From Leptidea sinapis (taxonomy: Eukaryota; Arthropoda; Insecta; Lepidoptera; Pieridae): a stretch of DNA of 64,000 nt. Both the position numbers and the translations under genes were made by a program. Each line of letters opens with the position of its first letter. The first letter of the stretch is position 1. Of the stretch, positions 1 to 11,764 are shown in pieces. The notes beneath the pieces are model-generated. The model searched no databases, was not told the origin of the DNA, and saw nothing but the letters and a program-made list of their open reading frames with translations. The stretch is from assembly GCF_905404315.1 (NCBI RefSeq), contig NC_066292.1, positions 12,710,001-12,774,000 on the forward strand. The letters run 5' to 3'.

Positions 1-836
1 TTTGAAAATATTTTACACAATAATTAAAATTTAATTTAATACTCGTAAAAATCTGGATATGTTGGATGAGTTAGTAAATTTTGTTAATAACCCACAGAAA
101 ATCTTCATAGTAAATATTCTAATGTTTTGTCTACAAAACATTTTGAAATATCAGAGACACCAGATAGCGCTAAACTACTTTCAAAAAAAATGTTTAAATG
201 AATGTTAAGATTCATAAGAAGAGTTTGAATCCTTTAGATAATGTTTCATTTAAATGTGCGATAATTAAAACAATAATGTGTGCAAATGGAATACAATAAA
301 ACACAAACTAAATATAAATTTATAAAATTTAATTCGTAAACCTAAATAACTATATCCTTATCTTATAATACAAGTTTCATAAAACTAATTAATATCACAT
401 ATCACCAGCGACTTCTAGTATACGATGTACGAAATCATTTTATAAATGATTTACATTTTAGGCAAGTTTATCGAAATAGATCACACAAGTTAATATTTAC
501 AATGTCACAATCATTTCAATAACAATTGCTAGAATATTAAAAACAAATATTTTATTAATAATAGTCAACCAATCAAGTTTACAAAAATCTCATTTTATTC
601 ATAACATAACCCAAACAGTCTAATGATGTCTTGTTACTCCCTTAAATGTAAGAATATTATATTATATTACTGGGTTTCTTGTTCATTCATTACACTGGAA
701 ACAAGTATACAATTTGACATGCGAATTTCGTTACAATTTATGTAGGAAACATTAAATTAGTTACACTAAAATATTACTGGCACTAAAAGACTTAACCTTT
801 TTTTAATGTTTTTACATTCCTTAAGACCAATGCGAC
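1..836. other. AT-rich sequence, no gene recognised
   Basis: No coding similarity, repeat match or structure that I can support was seen. It lies downstream of the minus-strand laccase stop codon, so part of it may be 3' UTR or intergenic DNA. Confidence 0.5.
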
Positions 837-1045
837 GCTTCTTTGCACAGGGCATCCAGGGCATGTGCAATGCTAGATGGGATAGCTGTGCCTCGAGCAG
901 TAGTGTTCAACCACTAGCTGTGTTTTGATTTGAAGGGCACCGAGCTAGTGATGTTACTGTACTAATGAAACTTAACATCTTTTGTCTCAAAGTGACAAGT
1001 CAGCAGGGCGTATTATTTACCATCAGATGAGCAGTCCCTTTGACA
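837..1045 (+). repeat. Dispersed repeat Z, copy 1
   Basis: This segment matches two other places in the window: 8893-9158 in inverse orientation and 29520-29836 in the same orientation. Shared landmarks are the TTGCACAGG start, a GAAGGGC block followed by an alternating GTTACTG/ATTACTG segment, a TGTCTCAA..TGAC block, and ACCATCAG..TGA near the 3' end. Copy 3 ends in an A-run, so the family is probably a LINE 3' end or SINE-like retroposon. This copy is diverged and lacks the poly-A. Confidence 0.6.
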
Positions 1046-1266
1046 CTTAAATCATTTGACGTGCAAAATGCTTTTTATAAAATACAAGTAAGTACAGTCC
1101 AAAAAACTGGGAAGAATTAAGATAAGTACAAATTGGTATTAGGGTTATATTAAATATATTGAAGCTATAGTACTCATAGTTTACGTTCTTAAAAAAAATC
1201 TTATTAACCAAACATAATACTATCAGAGAAGAACCCAATTTTGTCGCTGACGATGTAGAATGTAAT

Positions 1267-1314
1267 TCACATTGGTGGCCATTAGTTTACATCAACTACT
1301 GGCCACCAATGTGA
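1267..1314. repeat. 14-bp inverted repeat around the laccase stop codon
   Basis: Arms 1267-1280 and 1301-1314 are perfect reverse complements (TCACATTGGTGGCC type) separated by 20 bases. On the minus strand the 5' arm encodes part of the SHWWP residues and the loop contains the TAA stop, so the mRNA could fold into a strong hairpin with the stop codon in its loop. Confidence 0.85.
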
Positions 1315-1940
1315 TATCGATATTACATTATCTTCTTTGGGGTTTTCTGTAGTGTGATGTTCCAACATATTATCAGGCATATAGCTGCCACATGTTGGGA
1401 AATTACGTGGTATAGGAGCAAAATCCTTTTCCTCGCCGACTTTGAAAACTAGCGCAATACCAACTACTACATGGAATTCTATATGACAATGGAAAAGCCA
1501 ATATCCAGGATTATCGGCTTTAAAACGTATAACCGTATAGCCACCATCTGGAACTGTAACTGCATCTTTAAGAGGCGCGTTCCTATGATTACCTTTCAGA
1601 AGTCCAGCTTCGTCAAATGCTTTAATCTCATCAATTGTAATGTCACTGGCCAATCTTCTTATACCGACCACTCTGAAGAAATGTCCGTGTAAATGGAAAG
1701 GGTGATTAGCGTCAAAAGTGACACCCTCATCGACAATGGTGACATCAACAACGGCGTTCTTTTTCACTGATAGAACGTGAGAACACTCACAGAAGCCTTC
1801 TTTGCAAGAATTTTCGATGTTACATGCGTTGCAGTAATTGTCTGATGATGGACGACTTAGCATAAGTGGGCTGGACGGCATCTTCATCGAAATGTGATTC
1901 AGTTGAAGTGTGTAGAGACGATTGTCATGATTTGGAACTG
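1282..1940 (-). CDS. Laccase terminal exon with C-terminal copper ligands
   Basis: The exon begins after an AG at the 1941 side (ttacag acceptor), reads VPNHDNRLYTLQLNHISMK, and ends at TAA (1282-1284). It carries HPFHLHGHFF (type 1 and type 3 copper His) and HCHIEFH, whose Cys is the type 1 copper ligand. The residue ten after that Cys is Ile, a non-coordinating axial position; many insect laccases have Met there as I recall. A Cys-rich stretch near the start (NYCNACNIENSCKEGFCEC) is typical of insect laccases. The exon itself is fully open and shows no lesion. Confidence 0.9.
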
Positions 1941-4900
1941 TAAATAAAAGTTTAATAATGAAGTAACTTTCAATAATAAATACTTGTAATTATAACATAC
2001 ATTACTCGATTTCTTACATGAGAATGTTAACAAATACAAATCGCAGCCGACCTTAAAGATTGCTCGATTATTAAGATAAATTTGACTTCTAGGTGCTGCA
2101 AAATTAAAAAAGTAAAACAATTACAGCAACATAATCATTCAACCAATCAACCGCTAGTCGACTGTACCTAACTTATTACCAAATATATTTGTTCTATTAA
2201 TATATCAAATTTTAATAGTAGTAATAATTTTATATCTATATCAAAATGTATCAAATAAATTTAAGAATCTTTTTCATTATTATTTAAATACGCATTAAAT
2301 AGATAGTGCCGCAGATATAGGTAGACAAAGGCCTCCCCCAAATCTCCAACCATCCTGTTCCGGCAATCTTGACCAGATCATCGGTCTATCTTGAGGGGAG
2401 CGTCAATAATGCGTCTTCCGGTACGTGGTCCCCAGTCGAGGATTTTAATGCCCAAATTGTCCGAACTATGTGCCACTTCAGTTTTGCAATCATTTGGGCT
2501 ATGTCAGTGATTTTAGTAAGTCATCACTCTGGTTGACAACCATCATCTTAAATATCAAATATCGTGTGAAATTTTTTCAATGAAATTCACATTATTGCTT
2601 TCCGTTGCGCAATTTGAACATGTAAGTAAGCATAAGACTGTGAGCCTAAACGCTCCTTGTTTTATCTCACCTTGATAATATCCATAATAGGGTGATGTAT
2701 GAAAGTGTGTATTATTCTTTGCGTAGAAATCATAAGCCACGTAGAACTGATAGTCAGCAACTTCTTTTAGACTGTCATCGTAGACCTCAAGTGATTTCAT
2801 TTCAGCCACGCTGATAGTATCATCTTCTTCCTCGCCTTTGTTCAATGCGTTTAATTGCTGAAAGAAAGTCACAAATCATTGATAAGAAAGATGAAGTTGT
2901 GCATTTAACATATATACTCGAGTTTGGTATTTCTTGCAAGAACTATCAATCGCTAAGTGCAAGTGTAAAATACAGTTCGAGAACAGAGTCTAGAATATTT
3001 GTAGACTAGCGGAGCCACGCGACTTCACGCACGAATATTAAATTAAGGTAATCTTGAAATTTAAATGTTATAACACTTTTGAAAGGATTACAACGCTTGT
3101 GTTTTACATTATTTTATGTAAAAGTTCCTTTTTTACCCGACCTTAGTATAATCTTGAAACTTTGAAGACTAATATAAATAAATCTATTATATGATTAATC
3201 AAAGACAGAATTATTATAAATTGGCATTCTGGTGTACTTAGTAAAAATATTTTATCTGACTTATTATTAACTGATTTATTTTTTTATTGGTAATCAACAG
3301 CGTTACTGTAAACGTTAGTAAAAATAATATAAAACATAAGTATTAAGGCCATTATAGATTACTCATATTGACAATATTATTTTACAGTAGTTTTACAACA
3401 AGCTGTATGACAGAACAACAGCCTCTCGTGTTTTTGTTATTTTCTGTATGTATGTTTGTGTGTGGGTGTGAATGCATATGTGTCTGTTTAGTAAATAATA
3501 AATGTATACATCTTAATCAAATGAGTACGGCATGCTATAGACTGGTGTAATTTAATAATTTCACGCTTCAATTTATTATTTTCTAACATGAAGATATCTA
3601 GAATATGATAGTAATTATTGTTATGATTAGATTAGATGAGTTTACGATGTAGATATTATTCTTAAGGCTGTATAACGTTGTTATTTAGTATACAATTTAA
3701 ACATTATAGATATTTAACATTTTGCTCGTTAAGGTCGTAGGTTTAAACTCAAACATTGTTTTATTAACGCTTACAAAATCCCATTACAATAGTCAGAGAC
3801 TTAGTTCCATTTATCCCAACTATAAGAAGAACATATTGAGATTTATAGCGATGACCTGGGAAGAAATATGGGGTTGATTTTGCATAAAATTAGTAACGGG
3901 CAGTTAGTAACAAATATTTGCATGCCAGTGGCAAGTTACTATCAAATTATAAAAAGAATTCTTAGTGATACTTACTGCTCTAATACTTCTATTATTGTTA
4001 TGATTGGGAGAAGAGGGAATTTAAATAAAAATGTTCTACAATAATTATACAATGAGTTAAATAGTTTAAAAATAGAAAATCTTATAATTTACACACTGCT
4101 ATTCATTCAGGATTTGCCACAGGAAAACAAAGCAAGAGACAATTTGAATAATATGTTAACCCTATTGTCTCATTCAAATTATGTGACATATAATGGTAAT
4201 TTATTATGTAGTTGTTACTACACATAATTGGTATTAATAATATAATTAATCATAAATGCAAAATGTTGACATTTGATAAGTTACACCTATCTAATTTTTA
4301 TAAAAGACAGATAGCTAAATCGCTATCTTTTTATTTATTTTATAACACAGCCAATAATTTGGCAACCCGGTCCCCTGCTTCTATTGAGCAGGTTAGTAAG
4401 TTGATTTACACTGCTTCTATTGAGCAGTCTTATAGTTTAGTTTCTGGCTTGGAATATGTTCCAAATTATTTAAATTAGCCAATAAGACAATAGGGGACTC
4501 CTCTAGCAATATAAATACACAATGTACAAGTACTAAGAAACATAGTAATTGTAAAGTGAACCTGATGCACCAAAATATGCAAGGATTGTTAGGTAAAGAA
4601 CTGGAACTGGAGTTACTAATGAACAATGAAATTATTGATATCTTATGTCTTACGGCTAAGAAAATATGAGCTCATTTTTAACTCCAGTGGTCATCGGGAG
4701 GCAAGTGTGTTTAGCAGAGAAACAGCAACACGTGGCGGCTCTCTTATACTTATAAGTAAATCATTTAAATTCAAAGACCGTAATGATATTGTGGGCCTCT
4801 CTGTTGAACGTACCATTGAAATAGCCTGTGCAGAGCTTGAGTGTGCCATTGTTGTAAGTATATACAGACCCCCCGATGCATTATATGAGTTATTTGAGAC

Positions 4901-7900
4901 TGTATTAGAGGAGGTTCTATCAAAATTATCAGAATCTAAGAAATATATTATGATTTGTGGTGACTTTAATATTAACTTATTAGAAAAATCCACCACAAGT
5001 ATTAGATTCAAATCTTTGTTTAAATCATATAATTTATCAAATATTTTCTTAGAACCTACTAGAGTAACCAGCACCTCTAAAAGCTGTATTGATAATATTT
5101 TTAGTAATTATAAACCTATTTCTCAATCAATAATTAGTAAACTGAGCTCAGACCACTTTGGTCAATTTCAAGCCTCTTTTAATATTGAAGGAAACAAATG
5201 TACTTCAACTAAAAAGTTTATGTTTGTTCCGGTAAACAACAGGCGAATGGAGAAATATAGAGGCAATGTTTCGGAAAAACATAAAAAAACTCTCAAACTT
5301 GTATTTGAATTATAACAGTACTCCAAATGAGATGTATGGTAAGTTATTTAAAATAATTAAAACAGAGTTTGCCTCTATATTTACTTCAAAGACAGTCAAC
5401 TCGGGTGGTCTCTTGTCATTTAACAACTGGGCAACAGCTGGTATTCCTAGGAGCAGACAACAGTTATATGAACTATATAGTGAGAGATCATCATGTAATC
5501 ATGGTGTATCTTTTCTTCTATATGTGAAAAAATATTCAAAATTATTTAAGAAAGTATGTACTATTGCTAAGTCAATGCAATATATGCATAGAGAAAAATG
5601 CTTCAAATAAAATAAAAATGACTTGGAAAGTTATTAACTGGGAATCTGGAAGAGCGAAAGACTGCAAGTTTGAATATAATCTAATAATAAACAATACAAA
5701 AATCCACTCTGAACAAGAAGTAGCTTCTGCTTTTGAGAATTTTTTTCTGACATTCCAGTTTCCATCTCAAGCACCCTTGTCTACTCCACCAGTGTTGCCG
5801 AGTCACTTCTTTTGGAAAATGTTAAGGAATGTAAACAAAATTTCAAATTCAGTGTTGTAAGCCCAGCAGAAATTCAAACTTTCAGATCCTTAGAAATGAA
5901 AAAAACTGCTGATATATCTGTAAAAATATTAAATTCTGTTATTAACGTCATAGCAGCATATCTAGCACTAGTTTTTAATAGCTGTATTGAACATGGCGTG
6001 TTTCCTGACCTTCTGAAGTATAGTAAAATTACACCAATATTTAAATCGGGACTCACTTCGGACCCGAATAACTATCGCCCTGTTTCAGTGTTGCCGACCC
6101 GAAGTAAAATTTTTGAAAAAAATTATTTTAAGCCAAATGCTTACTCACTTTAACACTTATAAGTTACTTCATATAAAACAATTTGGGTGTGGTAGGGCTT
6201 TTTAAAGTGGGAGAGTCACGCTGCCGTCTTATGACGTCAGCACAATCGGGCCAGACTCGTCCGGGTTAATTACCACACTCGCACAGAATACCGGCGTGAA
6301 GTAGCGGCCTAGTGCCGCTATGTTTCGCATAGGTTAGTGTCGAGGACCGGAGGCCATCCCTTCCCCCCCCCCCCAACGAAATATGAGAGCGGTCCGTAAA
6401 AAGATATTTCCCCAGGAGGGTACCGGCTCTACCAGAGCCGGAGAATCCCTCCCCGAGCACTCTCGCTCGGCCTGCCCTTCGTATTCTGGGGCGAGCACAG
6501 AACCGCGCATGACCGAGGACAAACGAGGCAGCAACACCACGGCACCCCGCTCGACGCTCAACGTGGACTTTTGCAATATCAGGGATATTCACTCCAATTT
6601 AAACGCCATCCACCACCACATTGAGACGGCGCAGCCGGCCTTGTGTTTCCTTACGGAGACGCAGATATCTCGACCTAGCGATACGTCATATTTAACGTAC
6701 ACCGGGTACAAAATTGAGCACAACTTTTTGCCTCATGCCGGGGTATGTGTGTACGTTAGGGAGGATATCTGCTGTCGCCGTCTCGGCAATTTTGAGAGTA
6801 GGGACCTGTCTACTCTCTGGCTCCGCGTAGATTTAGACGACCGCGTCCGTATCTATGCGTGTGTCTACAGGTCCCATAGTGGTAACGCAGAAACCGATCA
6901 TCTCATGGGCTGCGTTCAAGCGGCAATTGACGACGTGCTTGCACAGATCCCCTCCGCTGAAATCGTAGTCTTGGGTGATTTCAACGGGCACAATGCCGAA
7001 TGGCTTGGATCACGTACCACAGACTACGCAGGGCGAGAACACTTCTCTTAAAGCCGCGCCTAGTATCGGAATACTGGGTCTCGAAATCTCGAGCGATTGC
7101 CAATTCCGTGGCCATCTGGAGGGCTAAGCCAAATTGGCTTCGAAGAAGCTGGGCGTCATAAATAGAGCACGGCAATACTTCAAGCCGGCCCACATTCTAG
7201 CGCTCTACAAAGCGCAGGTCCGGCCACACATGGAGTATTGCTGTCATCTCTGGTCTGGTGCACCCCAGTATCTGCCCGATCCATTTGACCGCGTGCAGCT
7301 CGAATTGTCGGGGACTCAGTGCTCTGTGAACGGCTGGATCACTTGGCGTTGAGTAGAGACGTCGCTTCATTGTGTTTCTTCTACCGCATTTATCACGGGG
7401 AGTGTTCCGAAGAGCTCTTTAACCTGATTCCTGCCGCCGAATTTCACCTTCGACACGCCACAAGTTAGGATATTATCCCCACCATCTGTATGTGTGGCGG
7501 TCCTCCACAGTGCAGTTTTCAAGACGCTTTCTCCCTCGTACTACAAAGCTGAAACTGCGGTGTTTCCGGGACGATACGGCATGGGTACCTTCAATAAAAG
7601 CACGAACACCTTCCTTAAAGGCCGGCAACGCTCTTGTCATTCCTCTGGTGTTGCAAGAGAAAGTGGGCGGCGTTGATCACTTAACACCAGGTGACCCGTA
7701 CGCTCGTTTGTCCTCCTATTCCATAAAAAAAATGCTGCAGACATTCTGACTGCGTCAGCCACCAAATGAATGCTTAAATACGTAACTGCGTTCTATATCG
7801 ATAAAGGATCCATGAAGAACTTGTAAGTAACAAGTCCTTCATTATGTGACTCTTGCCACGTGAGATCTCCTGAAGGCTCTAGATTCATTGCTCCCTCATA

Positions 7901-9461
7901 ATGAAGCACACAAACTTGCTTTGCTTTTGTGAACCTATCGATATTAAATATAAGTATCTGTACTGTTTGTTTGTTTCCAATAGTATCGCAGATTTTAAAA
8001 TATTTTTCTGTGTTTGAAAATATTTTCATATATATTGTTGATCCCTTGATCAAATTAAATAAATAATCTGTAAGTAGAACATCTTCGCAATAAAAAGACG
8101 ACACAAGTGGGGCGGTGCAGTGGGAGCAGAGGATGCTTGCCGGCGATCAGTACGTGAGTGCCGGCAGAGCAGTCAGGGTTAGGACTTCTAAGTAATTAAA
8201 TAATAATATTTTAATTTAAACAATTTTGTTTCAACCTGCCTTTTAATTTTCTATGATTAATTATTTTCAAACAGGTAAATCAAATATCAAATTTATTTTT
8301 AATTGTCATTGTTTTCTGTTGTTGGGGTAAATCGGTCTTCATGTTAAAACTTAATAGTTAAATCTTAATAATTTGTGATGTAACAGTCACAGATTGATCG
8401 TAATTTATACAATAGTTCGTACATGCGATGTCGCTAGTAGGGACGATGTTCTACTTACTCCCGGCCGCGCGTTCCGTATACTTTGCCTTAGCATAAATGA
8501 GCACGATATATAGATATATATCACTGAGACTTTACAGACACATAAAGATATATATATAAAGAGTTACCTCTCATCGCAGTCCTCCATCAGTCCCCGGAAC
8601 CGGATTTGTTTCCACAATGAAGTCGTAGCGCTCGCCTGCGTACGTCACGAGGGATGTTGCTGGAAATAATTTTAAATGTCATTGCTTGTGTTGGTGTCGT
8701 GGTGCGGGTCGTTCCCTTCCGCAAATCTCCGCAGTACACAATCCAACAATCCTACCATACTTTACTGACTTTTTCTACTGGTATTAACTCTTTCATACTA
8801 ATTATCCTTATATTAGTACTCATTACCTAATCTCTTTTTATACATCCCCTATCTGAGAATAGAAGGTATACGAGCTTGGTCAATGTATTTTTGTTATGAA
8901 AATGAGGGGCGAGACGAGTAGGGCTTTCAGCTGATGGTAATTCATTCTTAAAAACCCAATAATTCTGAGCGGTACTACAATAATTGTGCTCGTCATGTCA
9001 AGTCTCATTTGCCCAGTAATTTCACTAGCTACTGCGCCCTTCAGACCAAAACACAGTCATACTTATACATTACTGCTTCACGCAAAAAAAGGCGCCGTTG
9101 TGGTACTCCTAATATAGCCGGCATCCGGTGCCAAGGAGCCTCCCACTGGTAACTGATATGCAGCACTTCTATTCACATTTACTATATTAATTTAAGCAGA
9201 CTATCGGCTTTCATTCAACATATCATTATGACTCTCTACACCTTCAATTAACTCTTTTATTTGCACTACAATACGAGCTAAATTCGTACAAAAATCAAAC
9301 AAGAAATTTAATACAGTTTACTACATAATCTTAGAAGCGTCTTACCTGTAATTGGTTCAAGATCATATCCATCAGAAGCAATCACAGTGATGCTATGACC
9401 GTCCACGGACATTTCTATAGGAAGGTTGAGGAACTCGGCGTTAATCACACGAAACCGATAC
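1282..9461 (-). CDS. Laccase-like multicopper oxidase, last five exons (partial gene)
   Basis: Laccases oxidise phenols and catechols with four copper ions while reducing O2 to water; insect forms act outside cells in cuticle tanning, gut or salivary chemistry. Five minus-strand exons are visible in 5' to 3' order: 9461-9346, 8659-8568, 7934-7832, 2857-2671 and 1940-1282. All junctions have AG acceptors and GT donors, and the reading phases join as YRFRVINAEF...EPIT|ATSLVTYAGE, DCDE|RFTKAKQ, HNEGL|QLNALN and YYGYYQ|VPNHDN. The order follows the known insect laccase fold. The amino-terminal exons with the first two copper-binding His motifs were not found on the minus strand as far as 64,000. 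One exon has a frameshifting deletion, so this copy may not make full-length enzyme. It could be a pseudogene, an allele, or an assembly error. Confidence 0.85.
2296..2545 (-). mobile_element. RTE-type LINE remnant, C-terminal coding tail
   Basis: Read on the minus strand, broken frames contain WTDDLVKIAG, GDHVPEDA and related pieces of the conserved C-terminus of lepidopteran RTE-class reverse transcriptases. The same family occurs at 26885-27085. It is 5' truncated, diverged and lies in a laccase intron or its flank. Confidence 0.6.
2671..2857 (-). CDS. Laccase exon (QLNALNKGEE...YYGYYQ)
   Basis: Translation contains SLEVYDDSLKEVADYQFYVAYDFYAKNNTHFH, split here by family convention into a linker and the YQFYVAYDFYAKNN core that is highly characteristic of insect laccases between the second and third cupredoxin domains. 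The acceptor is ttctttcag just above 2857 and the donor is G|GTGAG at 2671. The 187-base length ends in phase 1 and joins the terminal exon to give YYQVPNHDN. Confidence 0.85.
2860..4228. other. Intronic AT-rich sequence
   Basis: This is laccase intron sequence between the 2857 exon edge and the LINE-X copy. Nothing else can be supported. A short TG-rich stretch near 3440-3490 is low complexity, and the small open frame at 3368-3550 is not convincing. Confidence 0.4.
4235..6186 (+). mobile_element. LINE-X copy A: non-LTR retrotransposon, 5' part to mid RT
   Basis: Copy A matches the LINE-X pieces at 12775-13140, 18731-19941 and 23311 onward. An apurinic-type endonuclease is encoded in frames from about 4560 to 5180: MHQNMQGLLGKE start, GDFNINLL (metal and catalytic residues) and SDHFGQF. 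The RT start follows in shifted frames: ITPIFKSG, NNYRPVSVLP. It breaks off at 6186 in AATTTGG, where LINE-P begins. Compared with the other copy it lacks the palm and 3' end, and it has several frame changes (about 5250-5320, 5560-5610, 5810-5860), so it is dead. A 17-bp direct repeat (CTGCTTCTATTGAGCAG) lies near 4376-4430. The clade is not settled; L2/CR1-group or Jockey-group are possible. Confidence 0.75.
6187..7731 (+). mobile_element. LINE-P copy with endonuclease joined directly to RT C-terminus
   Basis: The 5' UTR (to about 6550) matches 52580-52780. Then comes an endonuclease coding segment to about 7035 with LTETQIS, VYVREDICC and VVLGDFNGHNAEWLG. At about 7035 the sequence jumps to ENTSLKAAPSIGILGLE, which in the 52.5-kb copy lies far downstream of RT. 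The whole palm is missing. The junction sits in CGAGAA, which fits microhomology. The C-terminus is degraded, and the end carries the family tail (GTGACCCGTACGCTCGTTTG then CCATAAAAAAAA). Confidence 0.8.
7832..7934 (-). CDS. Laccase exon (RFTKAKQVCVLHYEGA)
   Basis: The exon encodes FTKAKQVCVLHYEGA followed by a variable loop ending HNEGL. Laccases of insects have a closely similar VAVLHYEGA segment directly after the GLMDCDER motif. Acceptor cgatag and donor CTT|GTTACT are used; the donor is a weak match beyond GT. The 103 bases join the preceding exon by completing the Arg codon (AG|G). LINE-P and LINE-X insertions fill the intron on its 3' side. Confidence 0.8.
7938..8560. other. Laccase intron, nothing else recognised
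   Basis: Between the 7832-7934 and 8568-8659 exons. It contains short TA-rich runs near 8510-8560 and no coding similarity that I can support. Confidence 0.4.
8568..8659 (-). pseudogene. Laccase exon with internal frameshifting deletion
   Basis: The 5' part reads TSLVTYAGERYDFIVETN in one frame and the 3' part reads IRFRGLMEDCDER in another. Intact insect laccases have about seven to eight residues (an NQ..NYW-type segment) between these two parts. Here they are missing and the frame changes, so the 5' frame would meet TGA at the end of the exon. Splice sites on both sides are intact (ttatttccag acceptor, GAG|GTAACT donor). An extra residue in GLMEDCDE is a second small oddity. Either the allele is dead or the sequence has an assembly error. 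Confidence 0.75.
8893..9158 (-). repeat. Dispersed repeat Z, copy 2 (inverse)
   Basis: The reverse complement matches 29520-29836. Shared landmarks are GGGGCGAGACGAGTA, CAGCTGATGGTAAT, CTGAGCGGT, GGCGCCGTTGTGG and CCTCCCACTGG. It sits in the laccase intron between 8659 and 9346. Confidence 0.7.
9346..9461 (-). CDS. Laccase exon, second cupredoxin domain (YRFRVINAEF)
   Basis: Translation gives YRFRVINAEFLNLPIEMSV, then DGHSITVIASDGYDLEPIT. The RFRVINAxFLN and SDGxDxxP motifs are standard for the middle cupredoxin domain of insect laccases. Acceptor is ggctacag and donor is ACAG|GTAAGA. It starts in the last third of a codon whose first bases lie in an upstream exon not found in this window. 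Confidence 0.88.
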
Positions 9462-9802
9462 CTGTAGCCGTGGGAATAAGAGCGATATTAAAACAGACGG
9501 CTTTAAGAAATATACTCTAAAATAGATCTTATTTGTTTTGAAATCACATTTGTTTAATAAATAATGGAATCGGTTAGAAGCAGTTTGTGTTCTTTCTTTA
9601 ATCAGAAATGTAATTTTGTAGGATGTTTAATAAATACAATGGTATATTTTGTATCATTATTCAAACGACGTATGCGGGCTACTTATCGTGTCAGGATAAT
9701 TCTGTTATCGAGAACTCTATTTAATGTTATTTTAAAATAGTTATTTTCGAAAATGTTCGCATAATAACTTTATAAGAGTGTGTATATTAAAAAAATTCAA
9801 AA

Positions 9803-9990
9803 TTCAAAAACACTTTATTCATGTAGGTCACAAAAATGACACTTATGAATGTCAAAAAATATATATAAATATTGTTTCTTATTGAATTTACCGCTACTTC
9901 GTAAAGGGTTGAGCTAATGAGAAGAAGTAGCAAGAAACTCATTGCCACTCTTTTAAGTCAAGATTTACATTTCAGTTGTTTTACAAATCA
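9803..9990 (-). repeat. LINE 3'-end repeat H, copy 1
   Basis: It matches 48745-48892 in the same orientation and 29158-29320 inverted. On the minus strand it holds a 28-nt hairpin (9917-9944: AATGAG stem, CTCATT stem), a TGACATTC..AAGTGTCA block, ATGAATAAAGTG and a terminal A/T-rich tail, which is the layout of a retrotransposon 3' UTR. Confidence 0.65.
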
Positions 9991-11760
9991 TTTCAATTAC
10001 AAACTCCGAGGTCTTTTAAAAGTAGAAATTGAATGGCTCAATAGCAACAAGACTTATCCGAAATGGATTCAATAAAATAAAGTTCAAGTAGAGGTAAATC
10101 CAGAAAGACTTTATAAGCGATCCCTTTGTACAATAAAGGAAACATTTCAGGCCGTGGCGAATCAATTCAACAATCCTGCAATTCAGTGTAGTTCGTTAAG
10201 CTGGATCTATTTATTATTTGTGGTGGTTTAAAGAGTTGACGGACTACAGTAATCTATGTATACATTGCTTGCATTGCTATGTATAATTACAAAAAAACAC
10301 CAACCGACTTCAAAAAAGGAGTAAGGAGGAGTTCTCGATTTGTGTACTCGCATGTTACCTGATTTCTTCATGGGTAATATGTTTTATTTAACGACATTCG
10401 AAATCATAAAAAACATTGATATGTGGCAGGCGAGGATCGAACCACATGTTTGTCCTCCTCTTCCATTAAAAAAAACCAGGTGTGCCGTGGTGCGAGTTAA
10501 CGGTTCAAATTTTTGCACCACCGATGATTCACATACACTAATTTTTCTACTACTTAACTACAATTATAATCATGATAATCCGTAAAACATAATACCTATT
10601 AAATTTTAAAAGCACACGGTCTCAGCTCAAACTTAATAACCATAACTTGAGTAAATTGTTTTAAAGTATCAAGGTGCCTTCGTCGAACTTTGCTAAAAGA
10701 ATTGCAAATACCCGCATTTGCATAATATTGTCGCAACAGCGTCACAACACTACCAATCAGTCTTGTAGCTAGCTTGCAGCATTACCCCTCTTAATCGTAG
10801 TATTCATCTTGCTTGTGCTATAAACCGATTGAATAGTTTTGATAAATATCTAAATATATATTATGCTGACTTTGAACTTTCACTTTGACTGAGTAACTTT
10901 GAATTTTTATAACCATCTGAGGTGTTTGATGTTAAATATTGGAGTTGAAAAGTAGAGCAAATTTATCGTTTGCTAATATGTCCACATTACTTGAGTAAGT
11001 GTGTAAAAGTGTAAAGCAATATAGATTTAATTTATCAACGAAATTACTTTATTTTCCTCATAATATTAGATGTGATTTAGTTATAAAATAAAGACTTCTA
11101 TCAAATTTTTTTTAGTTATATTTTACTAATTCGTTAGAGGTAACCCATAAAATAGTATCACTCTAGAAATAAGAATAATTTTACAAAATATAATATTGAG
11201 ATAGACTTTAATGAATATTATATACTTAAAACGATTTAACATTCTTTCAAACTAATGCACTTACAAAAATTAAATCCCATCTGAAAATTCAATCGCCAAG
11301 ATTTCAAAGCAATATTTATCCGAAATATTTTCTTGAATTTGGTCCAAAAAAGTTGGGCTAAGTAAAGCAAAATTTGTTCTAGACCGCACCGCTTGTGGTC
11401 AAACTCTCAACTGGGTCAAGAAGCTGACGTTCCTTCAGTTGGCTGCTTTTATATTTCAGATGCTAATATTTTGAGATTCAATTACAAATAAAAATACAAA
11501 CATAATATTGTGAAATAAGTAACTAATAATAAGAAATAAATAAAAAAATTATCGTATAAGTCTACTAGATATTAAAATAATAACCATATTGTGCATATTT
11601 AATGTGTAAGTAGCTCGTTTGTATTACTGTACGTCTAAGAACAGATAGTGTATATTATGTACCAACTTAAGAAAATGCATTTTTTAAAATGAAGTTATGT
11701 AATATTATTAAAATTTATACCTACATATTTAGTAACGTCTCAGCAAAAAATTACAAAAAT
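9991..11760. other. AT-rich stretch, no gene recognised
   Basis: No exon or transposon coding was recognised. Around 10286-10330 the AAAACACCAACCGACTTCAA motif resembles a repeat that I recall as very common in lepidopteran genomes, but I cannot name its element. The open frame at 10340-10585 has no recognisable features. Confidence 0.4.
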
Positions 11761-11764
11761 ATTC

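Noticed and set aside
3368..3550. Possible small Cys-rich secreted peptide
   Set aside because: Driven by a TG-rich low-complexity stretch; no start context, splice or homologue support.
6266..6592. Minus-strand open frames opposite the LINE-P 5' UTR
   Set aside because: The region is LINE-P leader repeated at 52580-52780; codon content is not protein-like.
10340..10585. Open frame of 81 codons
   Set aside because: No recognised domain; neighbouring sequence looks like a common repeat.
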